64,000 nucleotides of DNA from Chaunax sp. Z400 (GCA_037577475.1 CM075189.1:14724339-14788338), one strand, 5' to 3'; shown: positions 51,705-60,221, counted from the stretch's first letter. Program-made: numbers and translations. Notes: a model not told the origin generated them from the sequence alone.

Positions 51705-54700
51705 TTGAATTGTGTTTTCTTTACTTCAGGGGTGAAGGTTGAAAGTGTTCCTTTATTTTTTTCTTCTTCTACCTTAGTCACACAAAAAGAGCATATTCTA
51801 TAAAGTCTGCGGGATATTTTCTCATGAAACTGCACAAAAGCTTCTCCTCACTCAGGATTGTGCGTCACAGCTCCTCGAGGGGTTCTGGACTTCTTCTTTG
51901 AGGTGATGAGAGGCAGAGCTGGAGTCAGGATGCAGGTTGCACCACCTGCTCGCAGCCACCAGCCTGTCTGCACACCTCCCGCTGAGTAGTGACAGTGTCC
52001 TATTGGTCTCTTACAGCCCAGTTGTCCGACAATCCTTTTCAAAATTCTCTCGTCCTACTTAATGAGAGTAATCGTCTGTCCCAGACGTATAGTATATATA
52101 TTTCTGATTTCGCCATTAGAATAATGTTAGCTACATAAATTAGCGTAGTTTTTTAGAAAATTCACCAATTCTGCTTTGTTGATGAGAGCGACATGGGAAG
52201 ATTGATACCACTGTCATGTCTGAGTGGAGTAAATTTGAGACCTGCCACAGGCAGCAGCTGTTAGCTTAACTTAACGTTAGCCAAAAGACTGGAAAAATCT
52301 CTATTTAAAGGGTAACAAAATCTTACAAGCACATCTGAAACTAGTTAATAAACATACTGTATTATCTCTTGAGTGTTTCATCTGTACATAATGCAAAGTG
52401 TAAAAGTCTTTCAGCTAAGCTAAGCTAACTGGATGCTAGTAATAGTTTCAAATTTCCTTTAAACGACGTTTACTCTCACATGACTCACTTTATCATTCTA
52501 GCAATTGTTCATCTCTTTAACAAAATATCACACCTACTGGATTGTCCAGGGGGAGTCCAAACCGGGGACACAGCTCCGATGGGCCAGGGGGGGGCAGGGT
52601 CCTTACCTGGTAAATGTCTGACAGGCTGCTGCTTCCAGAGTCGCTGGTGATACTACATCCTGAGTGGCTGGAGGAGACGTGGGTCACCTGTGGGTGCAAG
52701 CCGTCGGCCAGGTGAAGTCTGCTGAAGTCTGCGGGGAGCTGCACATACATACACACACACAACATACACACAGATGGTCAGTATCATCCAGCCGCCACCA
52801 CTGCTCACTCACACTAACGTTCATGCTAACTGCGAACCGCATGTTGACATTCAGAGTGGACAGAAAACACCTTCACTGCTTGGATCTTGTATTTCTGTCT
52901 TTTCTTATTTTACAGTCATGGACACACAGTAATCCATGACTGTAATATTGTTGGATAACCAAAATCATCGGATCAGTCATAAACATTTATCAAGTTAAAC
53001 ATAAAGGACTGAATTTAAGAGTCTGCTTCCTCTAGGCGTCAGGTATCAGAACGTCTAACAGGTCTCATATACCTAAGGCTCATAGTCGAAGTGAGAAAGC
53101 AGCTGGCCTTTCGAAAAGCAATAATCTTTAATGATGTATTTTATATAGCCTCTGATATGAGCTGTAAGCCTTTCACTGCACTGGAGCCTCTGAACAAACT
53201 CACAGGAAGGGCTACATCCATCAAGGAAATACCCTAATTAAAGCATGCAACTCACATAAGCTAAATTAAGACCAGGCAGTAATTGGGGGAACCACTCTGA
53301 GTTATTCATATTGTGTAAAGTATGAGAAACCCCTGCTGTAATTAACTATACTGAAAATGAGCCAACCCACTTCTGTATGGAGATGACCCACAAACGTAAA
53401 TACATCAGAAACCTACTGATGTTTCATGAGGTGATGAATAAAACAAGTATAGCTGTTAGTACAGTAACAGCTTTTTGTGATTTATTTTACAAATATCCTT
53501 TACTGTATTATTATGTATGACAGCTGGAAAGATAAGTCAATTGAAATATAATTAATCTGGGACTACAATAGTTGATAATTGATGAATGGTTTGAGTCACT
53601 TTAAGAAGAAATGCCACATATTTGCTGGTGCCAAGATCTTAAATGCAAATAAATCATTTTAAATGGAATATTTGAGGGCTTTAAACAAAGCCAGGCCTAT
53701 GAGCATGAAACCCTGGGCTCTATTAATTATACAGGCCAATTGTGACTATTTTTGACATTGTATAAATAAAAATCTAAAATTTTCATTTTAACAGGCAATT
53801 TACCTATTAATTTTTATGTTTACAATAAAAAAGCCTTTTCAAATGAAACCCATCATATCTGACTATGCCGGAGGGGTGAATTATGACTTGAATCAAACCG
53901 AGTTAACTGGCTCACCGAGTCTATAGATGTGAATATTTTATGGCAAAATGTTTTATTTACTAATATGTATTTGATAATCAGAAGGAAAATCACTCTGAGT
54001 CGCTTCCAACTCTATTTCTGGTTGTGGAACATCATCAATATTCATTTTTTTACACCAAAACATCCAATGTGGTTGATTTAACTGGGTTGCTTCATTCATC
54101 ACTTGATATCAGAGCTAAATCTAAACATCTTCAGTTTTTTTTGTGTTTAAAAAAAAAAATTAATATGCTCTTGGATTCCAGATGTGGATAATGAACAAAA
54201 ATTTGTTTTTTATTAATGTACAGTAATTTCAAGTGTTTCTTCTGGACAGTGAAAACTTGAGCAAGGCAAGCAGCAAGCAGCTGCCTGTTTCACCTGATTT
54301 TACTACTGAACATTAAACTGCAATAACCTCAAACTCCCTTAGAAACTGTCCAATTTTGAGAGTTGTTGAGTCAGGAGAAACTCAGTGAACGATGGCTACA
54401 GTAAATTCTACATCATCACTGTCTTATTTTAAATTTGGCAATAACTTTATTCATTATGAAAAGTTTCAGTTTGTCGCAGCATCGCTGCACCAGCCTGTCT
54501 GCTCTGTGTCTAAACTGCATCTTACTTTTAGCAGCTCTTTGAACACACTGTTTCAACTGATGTGGAGAATATTTATGAAAGGAGACAACATTTTATTGAT
54601 GGTAACAAAGTCATATTCTACAAATACAGTAAACATTCAGATACTTTTTTGTCAGCTGTGGGGAAACCCCTAGACTCGCTTTAAAAAAAAAAGAAGCTCA

Positions 54701-57700
54701 GATCTTTTAGTCAGTGAGTTAGTTAGGTCCTGCTTTCCACCTTCCCTATCCAGATGTATCTTGCCAGTCGAGGGGATTGAACTGATGGTCACAAGCTTGG
54801 TCTCAGAATCTTGTCATTGAGCCGTTAAAGGTAAAAGGGTCTCTGTAAATAACTACACCTCTTGAAGTACTTTTGGAAATCAGCATCAACAGTAGCATGG
54901 AATAGATTTGACAAAAATACATCTTGGGAGGCTCATTTGCAAGTAAATGGGTTCGAGGCGTCACATGCTCTTGAACACAATCTAAAAAAAAACGCCTGAT
55001 GTCACAGCCTCTGAAGTGCTCATCTACATTATGGCTTAATTAATGAGCTGTTGAGAATGGGAAGAGATGTGTAGTGCTGTCAGAATGATCACTGTGGAAT
55101 ACGAGAAAATGCTTCTCAATATTCATAATCTGCACTTAGAGACGGAAATAAAAAATTTTAAAAAAAGTGAGGAGGTTGAAGGTGTTGTGGCACTGAATTG
55201 GTTTGGCAGAAGGTGTGGTTAAGTATTTGGAGACGTTTCTGGGATGCTTGTGGAGGGGAAAATTAGAAAATAAGATACATCTAGTGACAAGGAGCTTCTA
55301 TGTGTCAGTGACAGGAGACTGAGAGCCAGACAGTACAGTTCCTGTGGGCACTAAGGTGTGATGTGACAGCACTGTGTCAAAGATTGCCATCATGTTTAAT
55401 TTTCTGGCTGGCTGCACTAACTAAAATGGTCATCAGTCGCGTCGCCTCCCCCCCCCCAGCATGTTATTTCCCTTTCTCCTGTGTGGTCGACTTCGCTTTC
55501 AACGCCTCCAGCTGCTTTTTCCGGACATAATTGTGTTAGTGTGACGAATCTCTGTGTCTGTAATTGCTGTGATAAAGCCTCTTCACATTTCCTACTGGTG
55601 ATTTTGGGGACCTAAAGAGATTATGGTGCCATAAAAACGCTCTAATGTAATACATATACCTCAGAAGTGAAGTTATTTTGGAGCTATGACAATGACCATT
55701 TATATTTATTACTGAACATCTGTCATAAGAGTGTTGTGGCTTTGAGGCTTCAGTTGTCTTGAAGGAAACTTGGTTTCCAGTCAGACATCGAACCTGTGAC
55801 GGTGTATCAATCGCAACAACCAAACATTATATAGTCTAAATATGAATGTAATATTAAATATCAATCATTTTAATATGAAACATAAAAGTCTCATGATGTT
55901 CTATATTTTCTTGTTGTCAAGAAAAACCACAAAATAATATACCCTACAAGGCAGTGTTATCTTCCTGCCTACCTCCAGTCGTTTATTTTGTCTACCACAC
56001 ACGCAGCATCCTGCTGCTTCATACTGAATGAGCACCAAATGTGCATTAATCTGGAGTCTAAAAATAATAATAGACAAATGCACTTTAATTCTGTTTGAGT
56101 GCCATGTGTGAAAAACTGCAGTGTCCGATTGTTTAAGGAAATGATTTACCCTTTACTAAATAAAAGTATACACAGTATTTGTGATCAATTAAAAAAAAAA
56201 AGATTTATGACTATAGAAGAAAAGAATGTGTTTGGGGTTGAGGAAAGTCTAAGAAATGCAGACACACTTGGAAGCGATGCTAACACTTCTTGGTTTAGGT
56301 ATTTTCATGGGTTTGTTGACAGTAGCAAAAATACAGAGTACCACCAACCTTAGTCTTTAACAATATCAGCTATAAGAATATACTTAAGGAAATATTGCTG
56401 AGAAAAAGACCACTGATATATAGATGTCAAAGTGAATGCTTGAATAATAATAACATTATGGTGGCACATTCAATGAATGTGTGACCAAAGGGTAAATTAA
56501 TTGAATATTCTCATTATTGAGATTGTGGAGTGTGTCGATATAGCCTTTGAGTCACTTACTTGACTGAACTATATGTCAATAATAATAACCCCACTGGCTT
56601 CCACAACCAGCTAGGAAAAGGTCCCGCCTCTTCAAACAAACCCCCACAAACTACAAGCTGCTCCCCCGCCCCCTGAAAGAGGGGGAGATAGAGGGAGGGC
56701 AGGATAGAGGGATAAAGGCCGAGGATAATAAACATTTAATCCTTTCTCTCCACTCATTTAGGTCAGCCTTCTGTCGGTCAATAAGTCAGGGTCCATTCAG
56801 TCTGTAAGCATGTGGTCCATTGACCTCTTCAGCCCAATGGCACGCAAGAGACTGGGCCAAGATGGATGTCAGCGCAACAGTAAAGACATGCACTCATTAA
56901 GCTTTTCCAATGAGTGGCACGACAACATGGCGATACATGTACAGTGCATTGTTAACCCCAATCGAACCGCAGTCTATATCCACTTGCTGTTGTTTAAATC
57001 TATTAGTGCTATGCTCACTATCACCCATAGCATGAAGTTGTGATTATTCGCCTACCTTCTATGGGTCTCTCATGCACTCCTTTGCTCCAAATTCAACGCT
57101 CTCTCTCTCTCTCTCTCCCTCTCAAACAAATGAAGTGAGCTCTGCAGAAGCGCGAGCCGAAAATAAGTACAATCAGCTGTCACAGGAGGATTAAGCATCA
57201 CTCTAATGCTCGAGCCACAACACCCAGTTCTGCCTACATGTGAGCAGATGTGGCGCTCCTTAAATTACACTGTAGACCTAATGACCTAGATTGCTGGGGT
57301 GGAAGCCCTGGGTGGAAGTGATGGCTTGCTCTCAATCTCTTTGCCTCCTTTATATGCTGGAAGTGAATCTGTGCGACTACACTAGATGTCCAACACTGTG
57401 GGTGGCCAAGCTAAGAAAATGCAAGCCTCCATGTCGTAAAGAGCATGAGCAGAAAGGAAGTAGAAGTGCAGAAAGGAGTCAAATTTAAATTGTTGGTTAC
57501 ATAGGTTTATAAATAATGGCGCAAAGTACAACAGTATTATTATTTTGTTTAATCTGAATTCAACTTGCTAAAGGTGCCTGGAGCTATGCTGCTTTTCTTT
57601 ATATATTTCACATGTGGTTTTAACTTTGTCTAGCTAATGTTGGAAGACTAAAAAGCAGCAAACCCATACCAGAATTTCCCATAACCATGAAGACGGCTTC

Positions 57701-60221
57701 TTAGATTCCCGAGACTCACGGATCAAGAGATTAAAACCCTTTCGGCAGGGCCTGATATGCTCTCTGGGCTTTCCCCTCCTGGGTACAGCTCCACCAGTCG
57801 GTACCACATAAAGCAGCAGTTAAACTAGGGGAGATGATTACTTGCAATGAGTATTACAGTCCACTGTACTGCAATTACAATCTTTGCTGATCCAGATGTC
57901 AATTATTCTAAAAAAGTAAGCCCTTTTCCTGTATATGTGGATGTGAAAACATATCTATAAATCTCCAAAAAAGTACATTCGTTCACAGAGTTTTCATATT
58001 ACAGCGAGTTGTTCAAAAGATTCTAAGCGATTTGAGTGACAACACATTAAGCAAAAATAGAAAATCCAATATTAGTGGTGCGGGTGAAGGTATCAGTGTC
58101 GACAGTGTTACAATTTCTATCTGATTCATCATCCAAGCCCAGCAAAGTAAAATCGTCTGAGCACACATCTTTAGGACAAAGGCATCAGTTCCCTAAAATG
58201 TTCAAAGATAAGGAGGCAGCATTCGTGGCCAAGTTATTGCCAAAAGATGAAGCCATAAACATCCATCACAGCCTTATAAATCAAAATGAATGGTCCTGTG
58301 ATGGTGGAAGTCAACGTGTGCCTCGTTGCAGAAAAGACAAAATGCAGCTATAAGAATGGAAATCACAAGTCCCCAGGGGGAAAATAAGCAATTAGGGAAT
58401 TACACACATAGCAGCCAATGGTCATGAGCCTACTATGGTGATGTCATTATTGTAATAAGATCCGATGGCTGTTATTGACTCAACCCTTGGTGGGTTTCCT
58501 GCTGGGATACATTAATATTTACACAAGTATTAGTTTTAATGCTAAAAACAGAAGAATCAAAAGTCAAACGAAGGGGAAGGGAGAGAAAATAAAGAAATAA
58601 GAGAACGATAGGAGAAGTGAATGTAAAAATATAGATAGCTGCCAAAAAAACTGATTTAACAATCAGAGCCAAAACAGAAAAAAACCTTCCTCCTTTCATG
58701 TCTGACTGCAGAACATGTAGCCGACTTGTTCTGTTTTACATTATTTCCATGTATGTTAACTTGCTGGCTTGTCTGCTTGTTTTGTCTAACTTAAGGTGCA
58801 TGTGTGTTGGGCTTCCATCATGTTTTGGTTATGGAAACTATTGTATCCTGCCACTAACAGCTCTTGAACTAGAATGATATAACTGAGAGCACATGTGCTG
58901 TTTTGCCTACAAGTCAAATATAACTACTAGTGAGTACTTAATTATTGTTAATAAAAATGTCAAAGAACACAATTATGGACCTGTATTTTTAGACATTTTA
59001 GGAATTCATTGAAGCAGATGACACATCTATTACTATGATAGGAATATTAAGGTGATTTTTCCTTCTGCATCTGCGCTCTATAACCCAGGAACCATCCATC
59101 AGCGTGACTTACAGCCCTGCCTCTGTATGTGTGTGGTCCCTTATGTGTGAGTGATGCCAGCGGTGCTGACAGCCGATCAATCCGTTTACCGTTCAAGTGC
59201 AGATCAGCTCTGGCCTCTCAGTGTCTGCTGGAGCTGCCGGCTGCTTCCAGCACCACGGACAGCGCCTCCAGCAAGAAGCATGAAAAAAAGACCGGGAGGG
59301 TCGAGTATCAGCTGGTGATGGTCAGGAGGCAAAAAAAAAGCCACCTGACAAACATAAACTGTAATCATGTAAAATGGTCGATTTTGGTCGTTTTCTGCTC
59401 AAAAGCAACACTGGGATGACTTAATTAAGGGTAGCTCCATCTCTGCACACATGACATCACCTCCAATCTACCCTGTTCGTGTTGTTTGTGCAGGTTGACA
59501 CATGGCGTGGTTAATTTCATGAACATGTCTAATGGACCTGCAGTCACGTGGTGTCACGTCAGCGCGTTTTCAAACAAACTCAAAGCAGAAACGTCGGTCG
59601 GTAAACACATACATTTGCGCCACAGGGTGTGTGTGTGTGTGTGTGTGTGCGCGATTTAAGCAAATGAGAAATTCACTTACAGTATATGTGCAGGGATCGA
59701 TAAGCATAATGGGCCTTTAATTATTATTGATAATATATCGAGCTGGTAGTTTTTTCGCTTCTAAAAAAAAAGAAGAAAAAGATAAATTCCTGTATTTTGG
59801 TCATTTAAATGGCACGAGGCCTACACGATCAATCGAGTCCTCGTGATTTACGTGAGTGTGCGTGTGTCTGCGCGCGTGAGTGACAGGCAAGCACATGGCG
59901 GTCGTTTCTAGTGCAACACACTGACACACATCGGCGGCTCGTCGGAGCAATAATCAGCCTCTGGACAGTGTGTTCGCGTTTCCTTCCCCGTCCTTGGCCT
60001 GCCCTGCCATCATTCATCTCGCAGAGGCTCGATAGAAATCCGATGCACGTCCATTAAAGGGACGGTAATCATATCTAGTGGGTCATAAATGAGGGAGAGA
60101 GAAGAAGAAAAAAAAAAAAGAAAGATGGAGAGAAAACGCTGCATGTCAATAGGCTACTTACCGGGGTCTTATCTTGCTGGCTCGGGACTCCATTGCTGTC
60201 TGATGCTGCTAATGGTTTCAT
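29709..60221 (-). CDS. rapgef2: rapgef2, Rap guanine nucleotide exchange factor 2 (whole coding span, 24 coding exons)
   Basis: The gene encodes a guanine nucleotide exchange factor for Rap1/Rap2 (PDZ-GEF1, also called CNrasGEF in mammals). Spliced by hand, the exons give 4,416 nt, or 1,471 residues plus stop, against about 1,499 in human RAPGEF2. Domain order by residue is cNMP-binding-like about 130-250, RasGEF-N about 265-380, PDZ about 385-468, Ras-association about 612-695 and CDC25 catalytic about 705-935. A disordered Ser/Pro-rich tail follows, with PPGY and PPDY motifs and a C-terminal SAV. All introns are GT-AG and all phases agree. The start MKPLA matches the short RAPGEF2 isoform and is the first in-frame ATG of exon 1. 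Exons for the longer N-terminal isoform known in mammals were not found here and may lie beyond 64 kb. RAPGEF6 is the alternative paralogue, but the MKPL start and the tail ending EDEQVSAV favour RAPGEF2. Which teleost co-orthologue this is cannot be told. Confidence 0.96.
31117..31407 (-). CDS. rapgef2: rapgef2 coding exon 23 (tail, PPxY motifs)
   Basis: This exon encodes residues 1367-1463, [18 protein letters not shown] through [10 protein letters not shown] plus one base. It carries two PPxY motifs (PPGY and PPDY), the type bound by NEDD4-family WW domains and known in mammalian CNrasGEF. Much of the middle differs from human, while the motifs and ALQRSRMV are kept. Acceptor atcag and donor gtgagt. 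Confidence 0.93.
31678..31845 (+). repeat. Teleost interspersed repeat, copy 1
   Basis: ATGAGAACTTTCATGTCTG, then CCGGAAACAGGGGGAAACA, TGATTAACATGTTATATCC and GTTTGTTTGATCC, follow a repeat very common in percomorph genomes. It lies in rapgef2 intron 22, antisense to the gene. Confidence 0.6.
32023..32552 (-). CDS. rapgef2: rapgef2 coding exon 22 (tail, low-complexity)
   Basis: The longest coding exon encodes residues 1190-1366, from [15 protein letters not shown] to GGKGLI plus one base. Conserved islands are [24 protein letters not shown] and [20 protein letters not shown]. Between them the human sequence is replaced by a run of eight Gly, a [16 protein letters not shown] stretch and a run of six Ser. 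Acceptor atcacag and donor gtgagt. Confidence 0.95.
32832..33033 (-). CDS. rapgef2: rapgef2 coding exon 21 (tail, DSG-rich segment)
   Basis: This exon encodes residues 1123-1189, [17 protein letters not shown] through DPDQYSL plus two bases. The [13 protein letters not shown] stretch is conserved with human and resembles a phosphodegron. Mammalian RAPGEF2 is known to be degraded through beta-TrCP, but which serines apply here is inference. Acceptor ctccag and donor gtagga. Confidence 0.94.
34857..35006 (-). CDS. rapgef2: rapgef2 coding exon 20 (tail)
   Basis: This exon encodes residues 1073-1122, [18 protein letters not shown] through SSPKK plus one base. It is a Ser/Pro-rich segment ([17 protein letters not shown]) with several SP/TP sites for proline-directed kinases. 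Acceptor ccacag and donor gtaagc. Confidence 0.95.
35642..35809 (-). CDS. rapgef2: rapgef2 coding exon 19 (tail)
   Basis: This exon encodes residues 1017-1072, starting [19 protein letters not shown] and ending VKDLPPF plus one base, with the conserved [19 protein letters not shown] block. Human carries a longer Gln/Pro insert here, absent in this copy. Acceptor aatcag and donor gtaaca. Confidence 0.94.
36243..36466 (-). CDS. rapgef2: rapgef2 coding exon 18
   Basis: This exon encodes residues 942-1016, [19 protein letters not shown] through CEPSIST plus one base. It contains the basic [19 protein letters not shown] and [11 protein letters not shown] segment conserved among PDZ-GEFs. Acceptor gatcag and donor gtgagt. 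Confidence 0.95.
37888..37911 (-). CDS. rapgef2: rapgef2 24-nt microexon (exon 17, KKKWRSLG)
   Basis: An exon of exactly 24 nt adds eight residues, KKKWRSLG, right after the catalytic domain. The acceptor is accctttag and the donor is gtaagt. Entry and exit phases are both 2, so skipping gives RTR followed by SLSQG in frame. The same peptide is present in human RAPGEF2, and RAPGEF6 isoforms are known with and without it, so it is probably an alternative cassette. Confidence 0.88.
38354..38477 (-). CDS. rapgef2: rapgef2 coding exon 16 (end of RasGEF domain)
   Basis: This exon encodes residues 893-933, [16 protein letters not shown] through PALMFRT plus two bases. It contains the closing helix of the CDC25 domain, [14 protein letters not shown]. 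Acceptor tctcag and donor gtaaga. It can join in frame either to the 24-nt exon 17 or directly to exon 18. Confidence 0.95.
38775..38814. repeat. Perfect 14-bp inverted repeat, 12-bp spacer
   Basis: GCTAATGCTAGCTG at 38775-38788 is repeated in reverse complement as CAGCTAGCATTAGC at 38801-38814. It lies in rapgef2 intron 15 and would fold into a hairpin in RNA. It may be a repeat remnant, since GCTAGCATTAGC-like words are common in fish repeats. Confidence 0.7.
39018..39229 (-). CDS. rapgef2: rapgef2 coding exon 15 (RasGEF catalytic domain)
   Basis: This exon encodes residues 822-892, [18 protein letters not shown] through KKDLTFLHE. It includes the catalytic helical-hairpin region and [16 protein letters not shown]. 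Acceptor ccacag and donor gtagag, phase 1 out. The frame was derived directly by reverse-complementing the region. Confidence 0.95.
39356..39739 (-). CDS. rapgef2: rapgef2 coding exon 14 (CDC25/RasGEF catalytic domain)
   Basis: This exon encodes residues 694-821. It opens with [19 protein letters not shown] and contains [29 protein letters not shown] and [19 protein letters not shown], all hallmarks of the CDC25 domain that opens the Rap nucleotide pocket. Acceptor catcag and donor gtgaga. At 384 nt it is the second-longest coding exon. Confidence 0.96.
39805..40105 (+). repeat. Interspersed repeat relics in intron 13
   Basis: The phrases TTTCAGCTTTTCTAATGTGAGG and GGCCAATTATAGACTCAATC follow the hAT-like repeat. 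After them GGGGGTCCTTGACATACAAC and AGTTTGGGAGCTGCTGGAC resemble a second repeat type. Both are diverged. Confidence 0.45.
40261..40501 (-). CDS. rapgef2: rapgef2 coding exon 13 (Ras-association domain)
   Basis: This exon encodes residues about 614-693, [17 protein letters not shown] through ADRIQLSG plus two bases. This is essentially the whole RA domain, a ubiquitin-like fold that binds Rap1-GTP and M-Ras in the mammalian protein. Acceptor cctcag and donor gtgaac, phase 2 out. Confidence 0.96.
40971..40985 (-). CDS. rapgef2: rapgef2 candidate 15-nt cassette microexon
   Basis: On the minus strand a strong acceptor (tgctctttcag) and a perfect donor (gtgagt) bound exactly 15 nt. Inclusion keeps the frame (phase 1 in and out) and changes the junction from Pro-Asp-Met to Pro-Val-Pro-Val-Met-Leu-Asn-Met, a net gain of five residues just before the Ras-association domain. 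A TGC sits immediately upstream of the pyrimidine tract, the arrangement described for SRRM4-dependent neuronal microexons. Its use is inferred; nothing here shows expression. Confidence 0.55.
   Translation of the reverse strand, partial: CQSC
41596..41753 (-). CDS. rapgef2: rapgef2 coding exon 12 (linker before RA domain)
   Basis: This exon encodes residues up to about 613. It contains the conserved [16 protein letters not shown] and [17 protein letters not shown] and ends in NNQP plus one base. The acceptor is ccatag. The donor gtgtgt is weak. It is followed about 610 bp downstream by a candidate 15-nt cassette exon, then exon 13. Confidence 0.93.
42237..42513 (-). CDS. rapgef2: rapgef2 coding exon 11 (linker)
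   Basis: This exon encodes residues 469-560 plus two bases, [15 protein letters not shown] through LPPKPY. It holds the conserved block [19 protein letters not shown] and a basic GGRNKLKKI segment. Compared with human it carries a slightly longer acidic insert ([14 protein letters not shown]) near its start. Acceptor gtccag and donor gtaata, phase 2 out. Confidence 0.95.
42654..42762 (-). CDS. rapgef2: rapgef2 coding exon 10 (PDZ end)
   Basis: This exon encodes residues 433-468 plus one base, [17 protein letters not shown] through VKTNLL. It completes the PDZ fold ([11 protein letters not shown] is the standard PDZ second half). Acceptor ccgtag and donor gtaaag, phase 1 out. The split codon with exon 11 restores Val. 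Confidence 0.94.
44055..44258 (-). CDS. rapgef2: rapgef2 coding exon 9 (REM end, PDZ start)
   Basis: This exon encodes residues 365-432, [16 protein letters not shown] through GLKRGDQ. It ends the REM domain and begins the PDZ domain, whose carboxylate-binding loop appears as [14 protein letters not shown], with the typical PGSKA and LKRGDQ strands. Acceptor ctccag and donor gtaaga, phase 0. Confidence 0.95.
44353..44460 (-). CDS. rapgef2: rapgef2 coding exon 8 (RasGEF-N / REM domain)
   Basis: This exon encodes residues 329-364, [18 protein letters not shown] through ENNLEKE, the helical second part of the REM domain. Acceptor ctccag and donor gtaagt, phase 0. Nearly identical to human RAPGEF2 over its whole length. 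Confidence 0.95.
44729..44893 (-). CDS. rapgef2: rapgef2 coding exon 7 (RasGEF-N / REM domain)
   Basis: This exon encodes residues 274-328, [15 protein letters not shown] through DSSLRDK, including the REM-domain hallmark [12 protein letters not shown]. The frame was read by reverse-complementing the region. Acceptor cctcag and donor gtacgg, phase 0 at both ends. The REM domain packs against and stabilises the CDC25 catalytic domain in this family. Confidence 0.94.
45088..45240 (-). CDS. rapgef2: rapgef2 coding exon 6 (end of cNMP-like domain, linker)
   Basis: This exon encodes residues 223-273, [16 protein letters not shown] through KGHIVIK. It closes the cNMP-binding-like fold and starts the linker into the RasGEF-N domain. 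Acceptor tccag and donor gtgaca, phase 0. One notable change from human is a Cys where mammals have Arg in DYC-R-ILNQ. Confidence 0.95.
45299..45316. repeat. (AT)n microsatellite
   Basis: Short AT run in rapgef2 intron 5. Confidence 0.8.
45812..45970 (-). CDS. rapgef2: rapgef2 coding exon 5 (cNMP-binding-like domain)
   Basis: This exon encodes residues 170-222, [14 protein letters not shown] through KVDDCQ, the core beta-roll of the cNMP-binding-like domain, including the [11 protein letters not shown] loop at the phosphate-binding-cassette position. The usual Arg-Ala of true cAMP-binding cassettes is not seen, as in other PDZ-GEFs, where cAMP binding is disputed. Borders are ag and gtagga, phase 0 at both ends. 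Confidence 0.95.
46735..46871 (-). CDS. rapgef2: rapgef2 coding exon 4 (cNMP-binding-like domain, start)
   Basis: This exon encodes residues 124-169, [12 protein letters not shown] through VLNDGEE, the first half of the cyclic-nucleotide-binding-like domain. The acceptor cacag completes the split Glu codon. The donor is GAG followed by gtttgt, a weak match to consensus. Phase agrees with exon 5, and human RAPGEF2 has the same join (DGEE then LDSW). Confidence 0.92.
47507..47531. repeat. Homopolymer of 25 G
   Basis: An uninterrupted run of 25 G on the plus strand (C on the rapgef2 transcript strand) lies in intron 3, just after other G-rich runs at 47473-47498. Such a tract could form quadruplex or i-motif structures and is also a common place for sequencing length errors. 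Confidence 0.9.
47963..48140 (-). CDS. rapgef2: rapgef2 coding exon 3
   Basis: This exon encodes residues 65-123 plus the first base of codon 124. It starts [13 protein letters not shown], contains an acidic run ([11 protein letters not shown]) and ends DRTDDDI. The acceptor is ttgcag and the donor is gtgagc, leaving phase 1. The acidic linker and the [13 protein letters not shown] block lead into the cNMP-binding-like fold. Confidence 0.95.
48262..48345 (+). mobile_element. tRNA-SINE tail relic
   Basis: CTTTGAGCAGGACGCTGAACC, then GCTTTAGATTGTCGGCTAAATG, follow the 3' body and tail of a common teleost SINE (GGATAAAAGCGTC-GCTAAATG type). The head is missing. Confidence 0.45.
49389..49432. 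repeat. (AT)n microsatellite
   Basis: About 21 AT units in rapgef2 intron 2. Confidence 0.95.
50745..50984 (+). mobile_element. hAT-like MITE relic
   Basis: TTATTTTCATTACCGAATTA, GTCTATAAAATGTTAAAAG, CAACAGCTCAAACCTAAAAT and the end TTGTTTCAGCTCTAA keep the order of the teleost repeat with GGGCTGCAAC/CAGCTCTA ends. The left end is eroded. No coding capacity. Confidence 0.5.
51459..51486. repeat. (CA)n microsatellite
   Basis: CA run in rapgef2 intron 2. Confidence 0.95.
51673..51702. repeat. (GT)n microsatellite
   Basis: GT run in rapgef2 intron 2, about 190 bp from a CA run at 51459-51486, so the two could pair as an inverted repeat in RNA. Confidence 0.95.
52178..52440 (+). repeat. Teleost interspersed repeat, copy 2
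   Basis: TTGATACCACTGTCATGTCTG, CAGCAGCTGTTAGCTTAAC, CCAAAAGACTGGAAAAATC and GGTAACAAAATCTTACAAGC follow the same repeat family as 31678-31845, in a longer copy ending in AGCTAAGCTAAGCTAACTGG. Confidence 0.6.
52607..52738 (-). CDS. rapgef2: rapgef2 coding exon 2
   Basis: This exon encodes residues 21-64, beginning [16 protein letters not shown] and ending SLSDIYQ. The acceptor is tgtgcag and the donor is gtaagg, phase 0 at both ends. The segment is a Ser-rich linker before the first cyclic-nucleotide-binding-like domain and is very strongly conserved with mammalian RAPGEF2. In long isoforms of the family this exon would join to different upstream exons. Confidence 0.95.
53570..53650. repeat. 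hAT-like interspersed repeat relic
   Basis: GATAATTGATGAATGGTTTG, then AAGAAATGCCACATATTTGC and TGGTGCCA, match the inner part of the same repeat as 39805-39905. Confidence 0.45.
54735..54850 (-). mobile_element. tRNA-derived SINE relic
   Basis: On the minus strand AACGGCTCAATGACAAGATT resembles an A-box region, and GTTCAATCCC (plus strand 54773-54782) is a good pol III B box. They are followed by GGCAAGATACATCTGGATAGG, a SINE-like body. Boxes are at roughly tRNA spacing. It is unlikely to be a working tRNA gene. Confidence 0.5.
57099..57123. repeat. (CT)n microsatellite
   Basis: CT run in rapgef2 intron 1. Confidence 0.9.
59626..59652. repeat. (GT)n microsatellite
   Basis: GT run followed by GCGCG in rapgef2 intron 1, about 0.5 kb from exon 1. 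Confidence 0.95.
60162..60221 (-). CDS. rapgef2: rapgef2 coding exon 1 (start codon)
   Basis: This exon encodes residues 1-20, [12 protein letters not shown] through DKTP. The ATG is at 60219-60221 on the minus strand and the donor is a consensus gtaagt directly after 60162, phase 0. The frame stays open for at least 60 codons upstream without another ATG (only a TTG near 60410), so this methionine is the natural start. It matches the N-terminus of the vertebrate short RAPGEF2 isoform. Intron 1 is about 7.4 kb. Confidence 0.9.

Larger units (their letters stand above)
48141..52606 (-). other. rapgef2: rapgef2 intron 2
   Basis: This 4.5 kb intron contains a SINE tail relic (48262-48345), an AT run (49389-49432), CA/GT runs (51459-51486 and 51673-51702), a hAT-like repeat relic (50745-50984) and a common teleost interspersed repeat (52178-52440). 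No exon was recognised. Confidence 0.7.
52739..60161 (-). other. rapgef2: rapgef2 intron 1
   Basis: This 7.4 kb intron holds a repeat relic (53570-53650), a tRNA-SINE relic (54735-54850), a CT run (57099-57123) and a GT run (59626-59652). A GC-rich open stretch at 59129-59419 (plus strand) has no recognisable relative. No other exon was recognised. Confidence 0.7.

Noticed and set aside
54735..54850. Functional tRNA gene on the minus strand
   Set aside because: A B box is present, but the arms do not pair into a cloverleaf and a SINE-like body follows.
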